From Oscillatoria sp. (GTDB lineage Bacteria > Cyanobacteriota > Cyanobacteriia > Cyanobacteriales > Laspinemataceae), in assembly GCA_011390515.1 (NCBI GenBank), contig JAABSJ010000001.1, positions 1 to 64,000 of the forward strand: a stretch of DNA of 64,000 bases. Direction: 5' to 3'. Within the stretch, counting starts at the first letter, position 1. The number at the start of each line of letters is the position of its first letter. The notes beneath the pieces were generated by a model. It saw only the letters and a program-made list of their open reading frames with translations, was not told the origin of the DNA and did no database searches. This document shows, piece by piece, positions 1 through 6,794 of the stretch. Both the position numbers and the translations under genes were made by a program.

Positions 1-28
1 TTGTCCTTGGGGTATGGGGGAGGATGTT

Positions 29-117
29 CGTAGTAACGACTTCAGTCGTTCTCTTCGTTCGTAGTAACGACTTCAGTCGTTCTCTTCGTTCGTAGTAACG
101 ACTTCAGTCGTTCTCTC
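29..117. repeat. Three tandem 31-bp units with a near-palindromic core
   Basis: Three copies begin at 29, 60 and 91, exactly 31 bp apart. Each holds the 16-bp core AACGACTTCAGTCGTT, which is a palindrome except for its centre, preceded by GTAGT. The same core appears in the opposite orientation in the array at 203-446, so the two arrays form a large inverted arrangement. No gene lies inside. The function is unknown; this is a dispersed intergenic repeat of cyanobacterial type. Confidence 0.9.
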
Positions 118-202
118 GCTGAAGCCGTGATAGACACCATGAGCGAATAAAGAAAACTGGAGGATCCGGAGAGGGGTACGTTACTTGTCTTCAGCCAAGT
201 AA

Positions 203-446
203 CGAGGAAACGACTGAAGTCGTTACTACAAACAACCTCCTCCATCTACTTGTCAAGAGGAAACGACTGAAGTCGTTACTACAAACAACCTCCTCCATCT
301 CCTTGTCAAGAGGAAACGACTGAAGTCGTTACTACGAACAATTTCCCTCATCTGCTTGTCAAGAGGAAACGACTGAAGTCGTTACTACGAACAATTTCCT
401 GCATCTGCTTGTCAAGAGGAAACGACTGAAGTCGTTACTACGAACA
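203..446. repeat. Five tandem 53-bp units, inverted relative to the 29-117 array
   Basis: The core AACGACTGAAGTCGTT begins at 209, 262, 315, 368 and 421, a constant 53-bp step. It is followed by ACTAC and separated by a conserved linker containing CTTGTCAAGAGG. The linker differs by a few bases between copies, so the array grew by duplication and then drifted. It is not a CRISPR array because the linkers are near identical rather than unique. Confidence 0.9.
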
Positions 447-458
447 GCCTCCCCATCT

Positions 459-1070
459 CTAATCCTCCTCCCCCTGGGATGGGGCAAAACTGGCCCCGGT
501 GTAGCCGGTGGTGAGCCACAAAATGGCTCGGGCCCCATCGCGAATGGCTTTTTCTATGGGTTCGGGCGATCGCCCCGAGGGGACAGGGAGGGGCTTGAAG
601 CTGATCCCCCGACTCCCTAACACAATCTCCCCAATCACTTGGGCGCGGCGCATATGATCATCCGAGGTAATCAAATAGACGCTCTCGATGCCCTCGGATT
701 TTAATTGGTCCACGAGGGTGGTGAAATTGGTGACGGTATCCTGGGCTTGATAGTCTAAATGTACCCGTTCTAGGTCAATCCCCGCTTTGGAAAATACCCA
801 TTCAGCATATTCTGGATTGCTACCCCCAGAGACCCAGATTTGTAAATGGGGATGGTTTCGGGCAAATTCGGCGGCAAATTCTTCGCGCTCTAAAGCCCCC
901 CCCAAGACTAATAGGGCTTGGGGGGTATCGATATAGTTTCTGATTTGTTTGTAGGCGATCGCGCCCATCAGGGACAATCCCAAAAGCAGCCATACCAAAG
1001 ATCTGCCTGGGGACTGCTTCGTTTTTGCACTCCCGTGAAGTCTTCCTTTCAGACAGATCTTCAACAACAT
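459..1070 (-). CDS. YdcF/SanA/ElyC-family (DUF218) membrane-anchored protein
   Basis: A 203-aa protein with one N-terminal membrane segment (about residues 24-42, LVWLLLGLSLMGAIAY) followed by a single DUF218 domain. Family signs are LVLGGALER near residue 54, IWVSGGS near residue 78, a central region with TVTNF, and LITSDDHMRRA near residue 136, which matches the conserved TS-xHMxRA segment. DUF218 proteins sit in the envelope, and some relatives affect cell-envelope integrity; the substrate is not known. The gene follows the split tRNA-Arg on the same strand with a gap of about 100 bp. The start is the first ATG and has only a weak ribosome-binding site, so a slightly different start is possible. 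Confidence 0.85.
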   Translation of the reverse strand: MLLKICLKGRLHGSAKTKQSPGRSLVWLLLGLSLMGAIAYKQIRNYIDTPQALLVLGGALEREEFAAEFARNHPHLQIWVSGGSNPEYAEWVFSKAGIDLERVHLDYQAQDTVTNFTTLVDQLKSEGIESVYLITSDDHMRRAQVIGEIVLGSRGISFKPLPVPSGRSPEPIEKAIRDGARAILWLTTGYTGASFAPSQGEED

Positions 1071-1210
1071 ATCTCAAGTTACCAACTATTGATTGAGTAG
1101 TCACCGAACGAGCCACCCGAGTTCATGATCCACGAACCGGGTGCCAGTTTTCGTAATATAGACTAACAGAGAACGGGACTGGCCGGATTTGAACCGGCGA
1201 CCTAGCGCTT

Positions 1211-2127
1211 CAGATTTGTGTGAGTTTCCTCACTCTCTGGACTATTCCTTCACCTTAGACTTGAGGTCCGTAGGTGGTGGCCGTTACGTTTGAGGAGGTT
1301 TGTACTTTATAGCGTAGACTGTCCGGGACGTAAGGAGTAATGAAATCGAGAAATCGTTTTCCCTCTTGAGTTCCCATTCTCAAACGATAAGAATCCGCCG
1401 TTTTACTCAGGCCCCACTTAAATCCCCAAATTTCCGAAAAATAATCAATAATGATTTCATTTTCCCATTGGGAGAGGTTGGTGTTTAGATACAGTTCTAG
1501 GGCGTGAATTTTCCCGTTCCTTTTTTTAAAGGACTTGGACCCTCGGTCTAAAAACCATAAGGCGATTCCAGCGGGGGTTAAGAGGTTCAGAAACTTAGGG
1601 GTGACGGTTTTAATCCCGCCGCAATAGAGTTTCTTGACCAAGACCCGAGTTAAGGGAATCAACTTTGGTTCTAAACAGAGGAGTTGTTCTCCCCGGTGGG
1701 TGGTTCGAGGTCGGATGCTAACCGGCTGTTGGGTGATTTGTTCGAGAAGTTGTTTTTTAAACAAAACGTAATTCTCTTGGGTAGCTCGATGGGAAATATA
1801 GAAATTGTTTTGATTTCTTTTTCCCTGACCCAATAACATCCCCACTAAAACGCCTCGTTGTTCTACTTTGGATGCGACATGGAAGTCCATCTCTAATGGC
1901 TCTCTCAAACCAGTCTCTGCACCTTCCTTTGACAGCTAGAATCAGACGGGGACCGGATCAAACGTCAATTCTTTCCGATGCCTGCTGTTGTTTAGCCGTT
2001 CAAAGGCTTGGCTCAAGATTACCTTATCTGTCCATTGGCTTTGATTGGAAAGCTGCATACAGACTTAGGCTTTCTTGAATTTGACCACATTCACTCCTGG
2101 AGTTTCCTCCAAGGTGCCCGATGTTTC
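1211..2127 (-). ncRNA. Self-splicing group I intron (IC3-like) in tRNA-Arg(CCU)
   Basis: A 917-nt intron interrupts the anticodon loop directly after U36. Core elements are visible in the RNA sense: the R element AAGGUGCAGAGACUGG at 1925-1910 and the S element AAGGAAUAGUCC at 1250-1239, whose GACU and AGUC can pair to form P7. A GAAA-capped hairpin GUGAG/CUCAC just before the 3' splice site resembles P9. The R motif is the one known from bacterial tRNA group I introns of subclass IC3. The open reading frame at 1255-1908 lies between R and S, so it occupies the P8 region. I did not resolve P1 pairing or the full fold. Group I introns in tRNA-Arg(CCU) are known from a few other bacteria, including cyanobacteria. 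Confidence 0.9.
1255..1908 (-). CDS. LAGLIDADG-family homing endonuclease, intron-encoded, likely inactive
   Basis: A 217-aa protein encoded wholly inside the group I intron. It has two LAGLIDADG-type helices, LVGMLLGQG at residues 21-29 and IALWFLDRG at residues 115-123, in the arrangement of the two-motif LAGLIDADG DNA endonuclease family (WFxDxG-type second motif). In active members the eighth residue of each motif is a metal-binding aspartate. Here those positions are Gln28 and Arg122, so cleavage is probably lost; a maturase or purely degenerate role is possible. The frame is still open end to end. The start could be the ATG at 1908 or the one at 1890. Expression would depend on the unspliced tRNA transcript. 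Confidence 0.85.
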   Translation of the reverse strand: MREPLEMDFHVASKVEQRGVLVGMLLGQGKRNQNNFYISHRATQENYVLFKKQLLEQITQQPVSIRPRTTHRGEQLLCLEPKLIPLTRVLVKKLYCGGIKTVTPKFLNLLTPAGIALWFLDRGSKSFKKRNGKIHALELYLNTNLSQWENEIIIDYFSEIWGFKWGLSKTADSYRLRMGTQEGKRFLDFITPYVPDSLRYKVQTSSNVTATTYGPQV

Positions 2128-2164
2128 AGGAGGCGCTTGCTCTATCCAACTGAGCCACAGCCCC

Positions 2165-2524
2165 AAGGCTAAATTGATTGTAGCAGAACCGGGGACAACT
2201 CGTCTGCTTTTTTACAGGTTTAGGGTGTTCTACAGGGAGGGTGCGATCGCCTATAAACCCTTGATTTTTGAGGGATTCCGGGTTTGAACCCAGAGGCGGG
2301 CGGGGGCGTTCGCCTCATCCCGTTGAGGGTCTAGGGAAGGGTGACAAATCATGGGGTTGCGATCGGCATCACTTCACGAGTTTGGTTTCGTCACCTGAAA
2401 ACAGGAAAACGCCTCACTATCCAGGGGAGGAAACATCACAGAAATCAGGAAATGCTCGTCACTGAGAAGCTTTGAGCAAAAGGCGATACTAAATCAATCA
2501 AAGAAACGAAGAGGGAACCTGACT
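2165..2524. other. Intergenic region upstream of tRNA-Arg and the 2525 gene
   Basis: This 360-bp stretch separates two divergent transcription units and should hold their promoters. A T-arm-like sequence (GGGTTTGAACCC) lies around 2279-2290, but it does not extend to a cloverleaf. Otherwise I see only HIP1 sites. Confidence 0.5.
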
Positions 2525-2761
2525 ATGATTCGCATCCGGGACATCGTGCAACAAGCCTTGGCAATGGGTTATCTGACGGTGGAAGCTGAGGACCAGCTTA
2601 GAGATCTGCTCAGTGCCAAATATGATTTAGAAGACTTAAATGCCTTTATGACCCTCCAACACGCCAGTATGTCTGGGCGGATTAAGCAGCAGTCTAGGCT
2701 CATGCGCTACAAGACGACGGCGGAGGATAGGATCAACCAGGCATCTCGTCAAGCGGGATAA
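2525..2761 (+). CDS. Small conserved cyanobacterial protein, unknown function
   Basis: A 78-aa hydrophilic, mostly helical protein. It begins with MIRIRDIVQQALAMGY and contains DLEDLNAFMTLQ in the middle, a pattern I recognise from short hypothetical proteins found widely in cyanobacteria. It has no membrane segment or cysteine. The start is the ATG at 2525, preceded by GAGGGA. A hairpin with a T-rich tail follows the stop codon at once, so the gene is probably a single-gene transcript. The function is not known. Confidence 0.7.
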   Translation: MIRIRDIVQQALAMGYLTVEAEDQLRDLLSAKYDLEDLNAFMTLQHASMSGRIKQQSRLMRYKTTAEDRINQASRQAG

Positions 2762-2775
2762 CCGATGATTCTGTT

Positions 2776-2804
2776 CCGCCCTATTTTGGGGCGGCTTTGA
2801 TTTT
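2776..2804 (+). terminator. Rho-independent terminator after the 78-aa gene
   Basis: The eight-base stem CCGCCCTA/TGGGGCGG with a three-base loop is followed by CTTTGATTTT. It lies 14 bp after the stop codon of the upstream gene. The T tract is interrupted, so the strength is uncertain. Confidence 0.6.
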
Positions 2805-3157
2805 GGGCGGTAGAAACTCCTCTCCAACATTGCAAATTAAAGATTAACTATTTGCCAGAATTGGAGCATCAACGGATCGGTTTAGGGTGAAGGGGCGATC
2901 GCCACCCCTGAAAGTTTAATTAAAACTGGATATGTTATCATTTTTAGAATTTTTTAAGGAATCGGGGGAGTGCGGCTTGATATTGGAGATTGCTCTTAAT
3001 TTCCAGACCCCAGTGCCATCGGTGGTGCCTTGCGGAAAAAATCCAGTTAGGGGGTTTTACCCCCACAGGATTCGACCCATCACCCCCTATAATAACGGGG
3101 ACAACCGAGGGGGGCTGATTAGTCCTAGCGTGCATCAAACTCAGGAGAACTCACGGC
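2805..3157. other. Intergenic region upstream of the ParA gene
   Basis: About 350 bp without a credible gene. It presumably contains the promoter of the following ParA gene, whose ribosome-binding site AGGAGAA lies 9 bp before the ATG at 3158. No repeat family recognised elsewhere in the window occurs here. Confidence 0.4.
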
Positions 3158-4096
3158 ATGGCATACATTATCTCAACCATCAATATGAAGGGGGGCGTCG
3201 GAAAAACCACCCTAACCGTTAACCTAGCCGCCTGTTTAGCCAAAGACTATCAGAAACGAGTGTTAGTCGTGGACCTGGATACTCAAATTAGCGCCACCCT
3301 CAGTTTAGTTTCTCCTCATGACTTTTCTAAACTGCGGAAAGAAAAACGCACCTTAAAGCATTTAGTCAATGATTTTATTCAACCCATTGACCAGAAATCA
3401 TTACCCATCCAAGATATTATTAAACCCTATATTGGCAACGTTAAAGGATTAGATTTACTCCCCGGAGATCTAGAAATCTATGATGATTTTATGGTCTCTG
3501 AAGTTCTCCATCGCAAAGCCTTGCGCCTCGGCAAAGATAACTTTGAAGAAGTTTGGACTAAATTAGAGCAAATTTTAGTCCGAGGAATTTTGGATCCGGT
3601 GATGAAAGATTATGATTTCATCGTCCTAGACTGCGCCCCCGGTTACAACTTATTGACCCGCAGCGCCTTAGTTGCCAGTGACTATTATCTTCTCCCGGCT
3701 AAACCCGAACCCCTCTCTCTGATTGGAATACAGTTATTAGAAAGACGCATTAACCAACTCAGGGAAATTTATAAGAACGAAAATCCCTTGGACTTAGACA
3801 TGGTTGGAATTGTGTTTAGTATGTCGGGGAATTTACTCAGCGGTAGATATTACCGGCAAGTCATGCGCCGAGTCCATGATGATTTTGGAGAGACCAAAAT
3901 TTTTAAAACTAGAATTCCAATGGATGTCAATGTCTCGAAAGCGGTAGATAGTTTCCTCCCCGTTTTTCTCACTCATCCCACCTCCATTGGTGCAAAAGCC
4001 TTTTCCCAATTAACCGATGAGTTTATGCAAAAGCTACAAATCATCGTCGAGATGAAAGAGCAGAAAAACAAGTTGAACCTAGTTAATTTAGACTAA
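3158..4096 (+). CDS. Orphan ParA/Soj-family ATPase
   Basis: A 312-aa ParA-type deviant Walker ATPase. The P-loop KGGVGKT (residues 11-17) includes the signature lysine Lys11; the switch region VVDLDTQ is near residue 37; the Walker B strand FIVLDCAPG is near residue 154. Such proteins dimerise with ATP, bind DNA non-specifically and position plasmids, chromosomes or cargo through a partner protein. No ParB-like or coiled-coil partner lies next to it: the neighbours are a tiny hypothetical gene and a repeat/IS block. The start is supported by AGGAGAA upstream. Its long C-terminal part is closer to plasmid-type ParAs than to the shorter ParA at 24586. It could be a remnant of an integrated element; the cargo is unknown. 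Confidence 0.85.
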   Translation: MAYIISTINMKGGVGKTTLTVNLAACLAKDYQKRVLVVDLDTQISATLSLVSPHDFSKLRKEKRTLKHLVNDFIQPIDQKSLPIQDIIKPYIGNVKGLDLLPGDLEIYDDFMVSEVLHRKALRLGKDNFEEVWTKLEQILVRGILDPVMKDYDFIVLDCAPGYNLLTRSALVASDYYLLPAKPEPLSLIGIQLLERRINQLREIYKNENPLDLDMVGIVFSMSGNLLSGRYYRQVMRRVHDDFGETKIFKTRIPMDVNVSKAVDSFLPVFLTHPTSIGAKAFSQLTDEFMQKLQIIVEMKEQKNKLNLVNLD

Positions 4097-4173
4097 ATTT
4101 GTACTCAACAAAATTAGGTTTTAAATTTTCAGGGTAACGTTTTTAGTCGATGCCCAGACCTGTTTTTATGTAT

Positions 4174-4502
4174 TATAGCAATCCTTGCGTGCCGTTGTGG
4201 AAGACGTCGGCGGCCCCCAACATCAGGCGGCCCAAAGCATCCGAGGGGAGAATACATCAGTCACAAATCATTTAGGACTGCTATAGCAATCCTTGCGTGC
4301 CGTTGTGGAAGACGTCGGCGGCCCCTTTCTCGTCGGCGGCCCAGAACATCCGAGGGGACATCGAGTGAGGTATAAATCATTTAGGACTGCTATAGCAATC
4401 CTAAATCAGTTGTGGAAGACGTCGGCGGCCCCTTTCTCGTCGGCGGCCCAAAGCATCCGAGGGGAGAAGACAGATGTTATAAATCATTTAGGACTGCTAT
4501 AT
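4174..4502. repeat. Three tandem MITE-like units, family A
   Basis: Three units of about 110 bp (4174-4285, 4282-4394, 4391-4502) share their terminal TATA, so each right end is also the next left end. Ends read TATAGCAATCC and GGACTGCTATA as inverted repeats, and the interior carries GACGTCGGCGGCCC and CATCCGAGGGGA. The same family recurs at 63348 and 63653, and with another interior at 40725. The terminal TA-GCAGTC matches the ends of the IS630-type elements here, so these are probably non-autonomous relatives. Short open frames across them are not genes. Confidence 0.85.
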
Positions 4503-4615
4503 ATAGCCTTTCTCATGTCCATAAGGTACAGCGATGGCGGCCCCTTTCTCGTCGGCGGCCCAGAACATCCGAGGGGATGCAAAAAAGTACATAATCAGTC
4601 CACCGAAGCGCTATA
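4499..4615. repeat. MITE-like unit, family B
   Basis: This unit begins TATAGCCTTTCTCATGTCC and ends in CGCTATA. Its interior is the same GGCGGCCC block as in the family A units, but its ends match those of the unit at 63762-63868. It therefore combines family B termini with a family A interior. The IS630 element starts right after its terminal TATA. Confidence 0.75.
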
Positions 4616-4617
4616 TA

Positions 4618-5708
4618 AGCAGTCATGCAAAATTAATTGCATATTTTATAATTTTCAGCTAAAATGAATAATCTAGGCATAAAAAGGCACAAAAAGGAGA
4701 GTCATCTATGAAATTTATAAATTTATGTCCCGAAACTGAAAAAATGCTAGAAAGAATTTATCAGTATAGCCAACATCATAAAGTGAGGCAAAGAGCTCAT
4801 TGTATTCTTTTAAGTTATAGAGGCTTTAAAATGGAAAAATTATTGGAAGTTTTTGAAATCAGCCGTCGAACCCTGCAATACTGGTTTCAACACTGGGAAC
4901 AAAGTAAATTACCCGGGTTGTATGACCAACCGGGAAGAGGAAGAAAAGCCAAGTTAAACACCCCTCAAAAACAGCAAGTTAAGGAGTGGATAAAAGCCGA
5001 GCCTAAAAACTTAAAAAAGGTCATCAATCAAGTTCAAGAAGAATGGGGAATTGAGGTCAGTAAAGATACGATAAAAAGAGTAGCAAAATACTTGGGAATG
5101 ACATGGAGAAGAATGAAGAGAGGACTCGCTGGAAGTCCCTTTGACTGGGAATATGAGTTCAAACTGGAAAAACTAAAAGAACTAAAAAATTTAGATAAAA
5201 TTGGAGAGATTGACTTGCGATTTTTAGATGAATCAGGAATGTCTTTAACTCCCTCAATCCCTTATGGATGGCAAGACAAAAAAGAGAGAATTGTTGTCCC
5301 CAGTGCTTCTAGTAAGCGATTAAATATATTAGGAGTCATGAATCGGCATAATGAATTAGAATATGAATTTTATTCAGGAAACTTAAACAGCGAAAAATTA
5401 ATTATTTTTTTAGATAAATTTAGTGAAAAAATAACTAAAAAAACTGTCGTGGTCATGGACCAAGCCTCAATTCACACCAGTAACGCAGTCGTGGGTAAGT
5501 TAGAAGAATGGAAGACTAAAAACCTGGAGATATTTTGGTTACCTCCTTATTCCCCTGAACTGAATTTGATTGAAATTTTATGGAAGTTTATCAAACATGA
5601 ATGGATTAAAATTGAAGCCTATAAAGACTGGCAACATTTAGTTGATTATGTTACTAATGTCCTGGAAAATCTGGGAAAAGAATATGCAATTAATTTTGCA
5701 TGACTGCT
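4618..5708 (+). mobile_element. IS630-family insertion sequence, apparently intact
   Basis: The 1091-bp element is bounded by perfect 25-bp terminal inverted repeats beginning AGCAGTCATGCAAAATTAAT. Flanking TA dinucleotides at 4616-4617 and 5709-5710 are the expected TA target duplication of the IS630/Tc1-mariner superfamily. It carries one transposase gene. The left TA is the end of a MITE-like unit and the right TA is the start of another repeat of a different family (5709-5789), so the element sits exactly between two short repeats. Confidence 0.92.
4708..5703 (+). CDS. IS630-family transposase
   Basis: A 331-aa DDE transposase. The N-terminal half holds helix-turn-helix segments (ISRRTLQYWFQHW near residue 51 and a second near residue 100). 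The catalytic domain follows with the first Asp in RFLDESG near residue 174, the second in VVMDQASIHTS near residue 250, and the final Glu in PPYSPELNLIE near residue 281. This is the cut-and-paste enzyme of the surrounding element. The ribosome-binding site AAAGGAG precedes the ATG. The last codons and the TGA stop lie inside the right terminal inverted repeat. The gene is full length and AT-rich compared with its neighbours, which fits recent acquisition. Confidence 0.95.
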   Translation: MKFINLCPETEKMLERIYQYSQHHKVRQRAHCILLSYRGFKMEKLLEVFEISRRTLQYWFQHWEQSKLPGLYDQPGRGRKAKLNTPQKQQVKEWIKAEPKNLKKVINQVQEEWGIEVSKDTIKRVAKYLGMTWRRMKRGLAGSPFDWEYEFKLEKLKELKNLDKIGEIDLRFLDESGMSLTPSIPYGWQDKKERIVVPSASSKRLNILGVMNRHNELEYEFYSGNLNSEKLIIFLDKFSEKITKKTVVVMDQASIHTSNAVVGKLEEWKTKNLEIFWLPPYSPELNLIEILWKFIKHEWIKIEAYKDWQHLVDYVTNVLENLGKEYAINFA

Positions 5709-5789
5709 TAGACCTCTTGCAACAATCTGGATTGATCTCCCCAACCCCCCTTCAGAAGGGGGGCTTTTTAGAATTTTGCAAGAGGTTTA
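5709..5789. repeat. Short inverted-repeat element, family C (TAGACCTCTTGCAA)
   Basis: About 80 bp with inverted ends TAGACCTCTTGCAA and TTTGCAAGAGGTTTA and a central G/C-rich hairpin (CCCCCCTT/AAGGGGGG). Other copies are at 34481-34561, 46676-46866 and 60154-60347, with decayed ones near 9160-9241 and 54869-54918. Copies begin and end with TA, consistent with TA-targeted movement. Confidence 0.85.
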
Positions 5790-5842
5790 TTTAACCGAGT
5801 GCCACACCACACTCCGCCCAACTTGGGGCAAATTTAGAAAAA

Positions 5843-6394
5843 TTAGAAGCGATAACCCGCACCTACCAGCAAGCTAAACGCAGCTTGATCCGTATTGCGA
5901 TAAGCATCAAATGCGACTTTAGCATCCCCAAACAGCACGATGTTTTGCTGAACGACTGCCTCCACTCCCGTGGCCAGGGTTAAGGCGTCTTGGTCACCCA
6001 GGGCCGTTTGTTGACCGCGTTCGGTGATGAAAGAATAACCGCCCCCTAAGTATAAGTTAGCGTTATTCGTCACAGGGACATCGAGAGATAACATCGGGAC
6101 CAATGCTGCCGCATTATTATTAATCAAGGCCGAACCCCGTACCGATAAGGCAGAATTCGGAACTTGATAACGACCTTGGACGTTACCGCCATAGCTTTCA
6201 CTGCCTTGTCCCTCATCCCAGTTGTGAACGTTACCACCGAGACCCGCACCGATATAGTGACCCGCCATTCCTTGCTTGCCGGTGAGGGATTGTAACCCTT
6301 CGGCATGAGCGGCACTGCTGGAGAGGAGTGCCGGGATGATCATCACAACGGACAAAGCAGACAGAGTTGCAACAGACTGAAGAATTCGTTTCAT
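5843..6394 (-). CDS. Exported beta-barrel-like outer-membrane protein
   Basis: The chosen start gives a protein of about 183 aa with a clear signal peptide: MKR, a hydrophobic stretch, and a cleavage site near AHAEG. The remainder alternates short amphipathic strands (YIGAGLGGNVH, YLGGGYSFI, LLVGAGYRF) and ends in Phe preceded by GYR, typical of outer-membrane barrels. An upstream in-frame ATG at 6460 would add 22 residues ahead of the signal peptide and is less likely. No enzyme motif is seen. It may be a small porin-like or structural protein of the outer membrane. No partner genes adjoin it. Confidence 0.75.
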   Translation of the reverse strand: MKRILQSVATLSALSVVMIIPALLSSSAAHAEGLQSLTGKQGMAGHYIGAGLGGNVHNWDEGQGSESYGGNVQGRYQVPNSALSVRGSALINNNAAALVPMLSLDVPVTNNANLYLGGGYSFITERGQQTALGDQDALTLATGVEAVVQQNIVLFGDAKVAFDAYRNTDQAAFSLLVGAGYRF

Positions 6395-6725
6395 AAAAGT
6401 CGGTTGGTGAATGAAATCTTGACAACCGTTAATACTTTGACTGTAGGGGGTGAGGGTCATGGACTGGGGAGGGGTTGTGGAAGTATTTAAAGTGACTGTT
6501 CCCCCTGAAGGGTGTCTCCCCGGATATTTGCCCGAATTAGAACGAAATTAGCTTGCGCTGTCAGGATTTCAGTCAAACTGTAACCGGGCGATCGCCTGAA
6601 GGTATAACCTGGGAAAATTCCCCTAATCCAGACAGTCTCTAAACTGGCAAGTGTCCTGGAACAAGGGGATTTTATCTAAGTCTGTTCCAGGTGCGATCGC
6701 ACCTCAAGGAGAATTCTCTCACTAC
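6395..6725. other. Spacer upstream of the barrel protein gene
   Basis: About 330 bp between the barrel-protein gene, whose promoter should be here, and the terminator of the next gene, which reads toward it. It contains HIP1 sites and a shared stem around TGTCCTGGAACAAGG, but no coding region I can support. Confidence 0.4.
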
Positions 6726-6764
6726 AAAAAAGTCGGTTGAGTTCCCCACATCAACTCAACCGAC
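6726..6764 (-). terminator. Strong Rho-independent terminator of the 623-aa gene
   Basis: Read on the minus strand, a perfect 12-bp stem GTCGGTTGAGTT/AACTCAACCGAC with a 9-nt loop is followed directly by six T residues. It lies about 30 bp after the stop codon at 6795. Confidence 0.85.
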
Positions 6765-6794
6765 CCATCCGGAGAAAATGCCAAACCCTTGAGC

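Larger units (their letters stand above)
1174..2164 (-). tRNA. tRNA-Arg(CCU), split by a group I intron
   Basis: The 5' exon is 2164-2128 (37 nt) and the 3' exon is 1210-1174 (37 nt), both on the minus strand. Joined, they fold into a complete cloverleaf. The acceptor stem is GGGGCUG with CAGUCCC (one G-U pair), the D stem is GCUC/GAGC with a 9-nt loop, the anticodon stem is AGCGC/GCGCU with loop CU-CCU-AA, the T stem is GCCGG/CCGGC with loop UUCAAAU, and the discriminator is G. The anticodon CCU reads AGG. The 5' exon ends with U36 and the intron ends with G, as expected for group I splicing. The CCA end is not encoded. Confidence 0.95.

Noticed and set aside
203-446. CRISPR array
   Set aside because: Spacing is regular, but the linkers are almost identical and the core is only 16 bp; no cas genes are near.
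2268-2335. Possible second tRNA on the minus strand with a GGGTTCAAACCC T-arm-like sequence
   Set aside because: The T stem does not keep five pairs with a seven-base loop, and no matching acceptor, D or anticodon stems were found.
4293-4667. 124-codon frame reading VEDVGGPFLVGGPEHPRG repeats
   Set aside because: It is only the translation of the tandem MITE interior; similar frames arise from each copy of the repeat.
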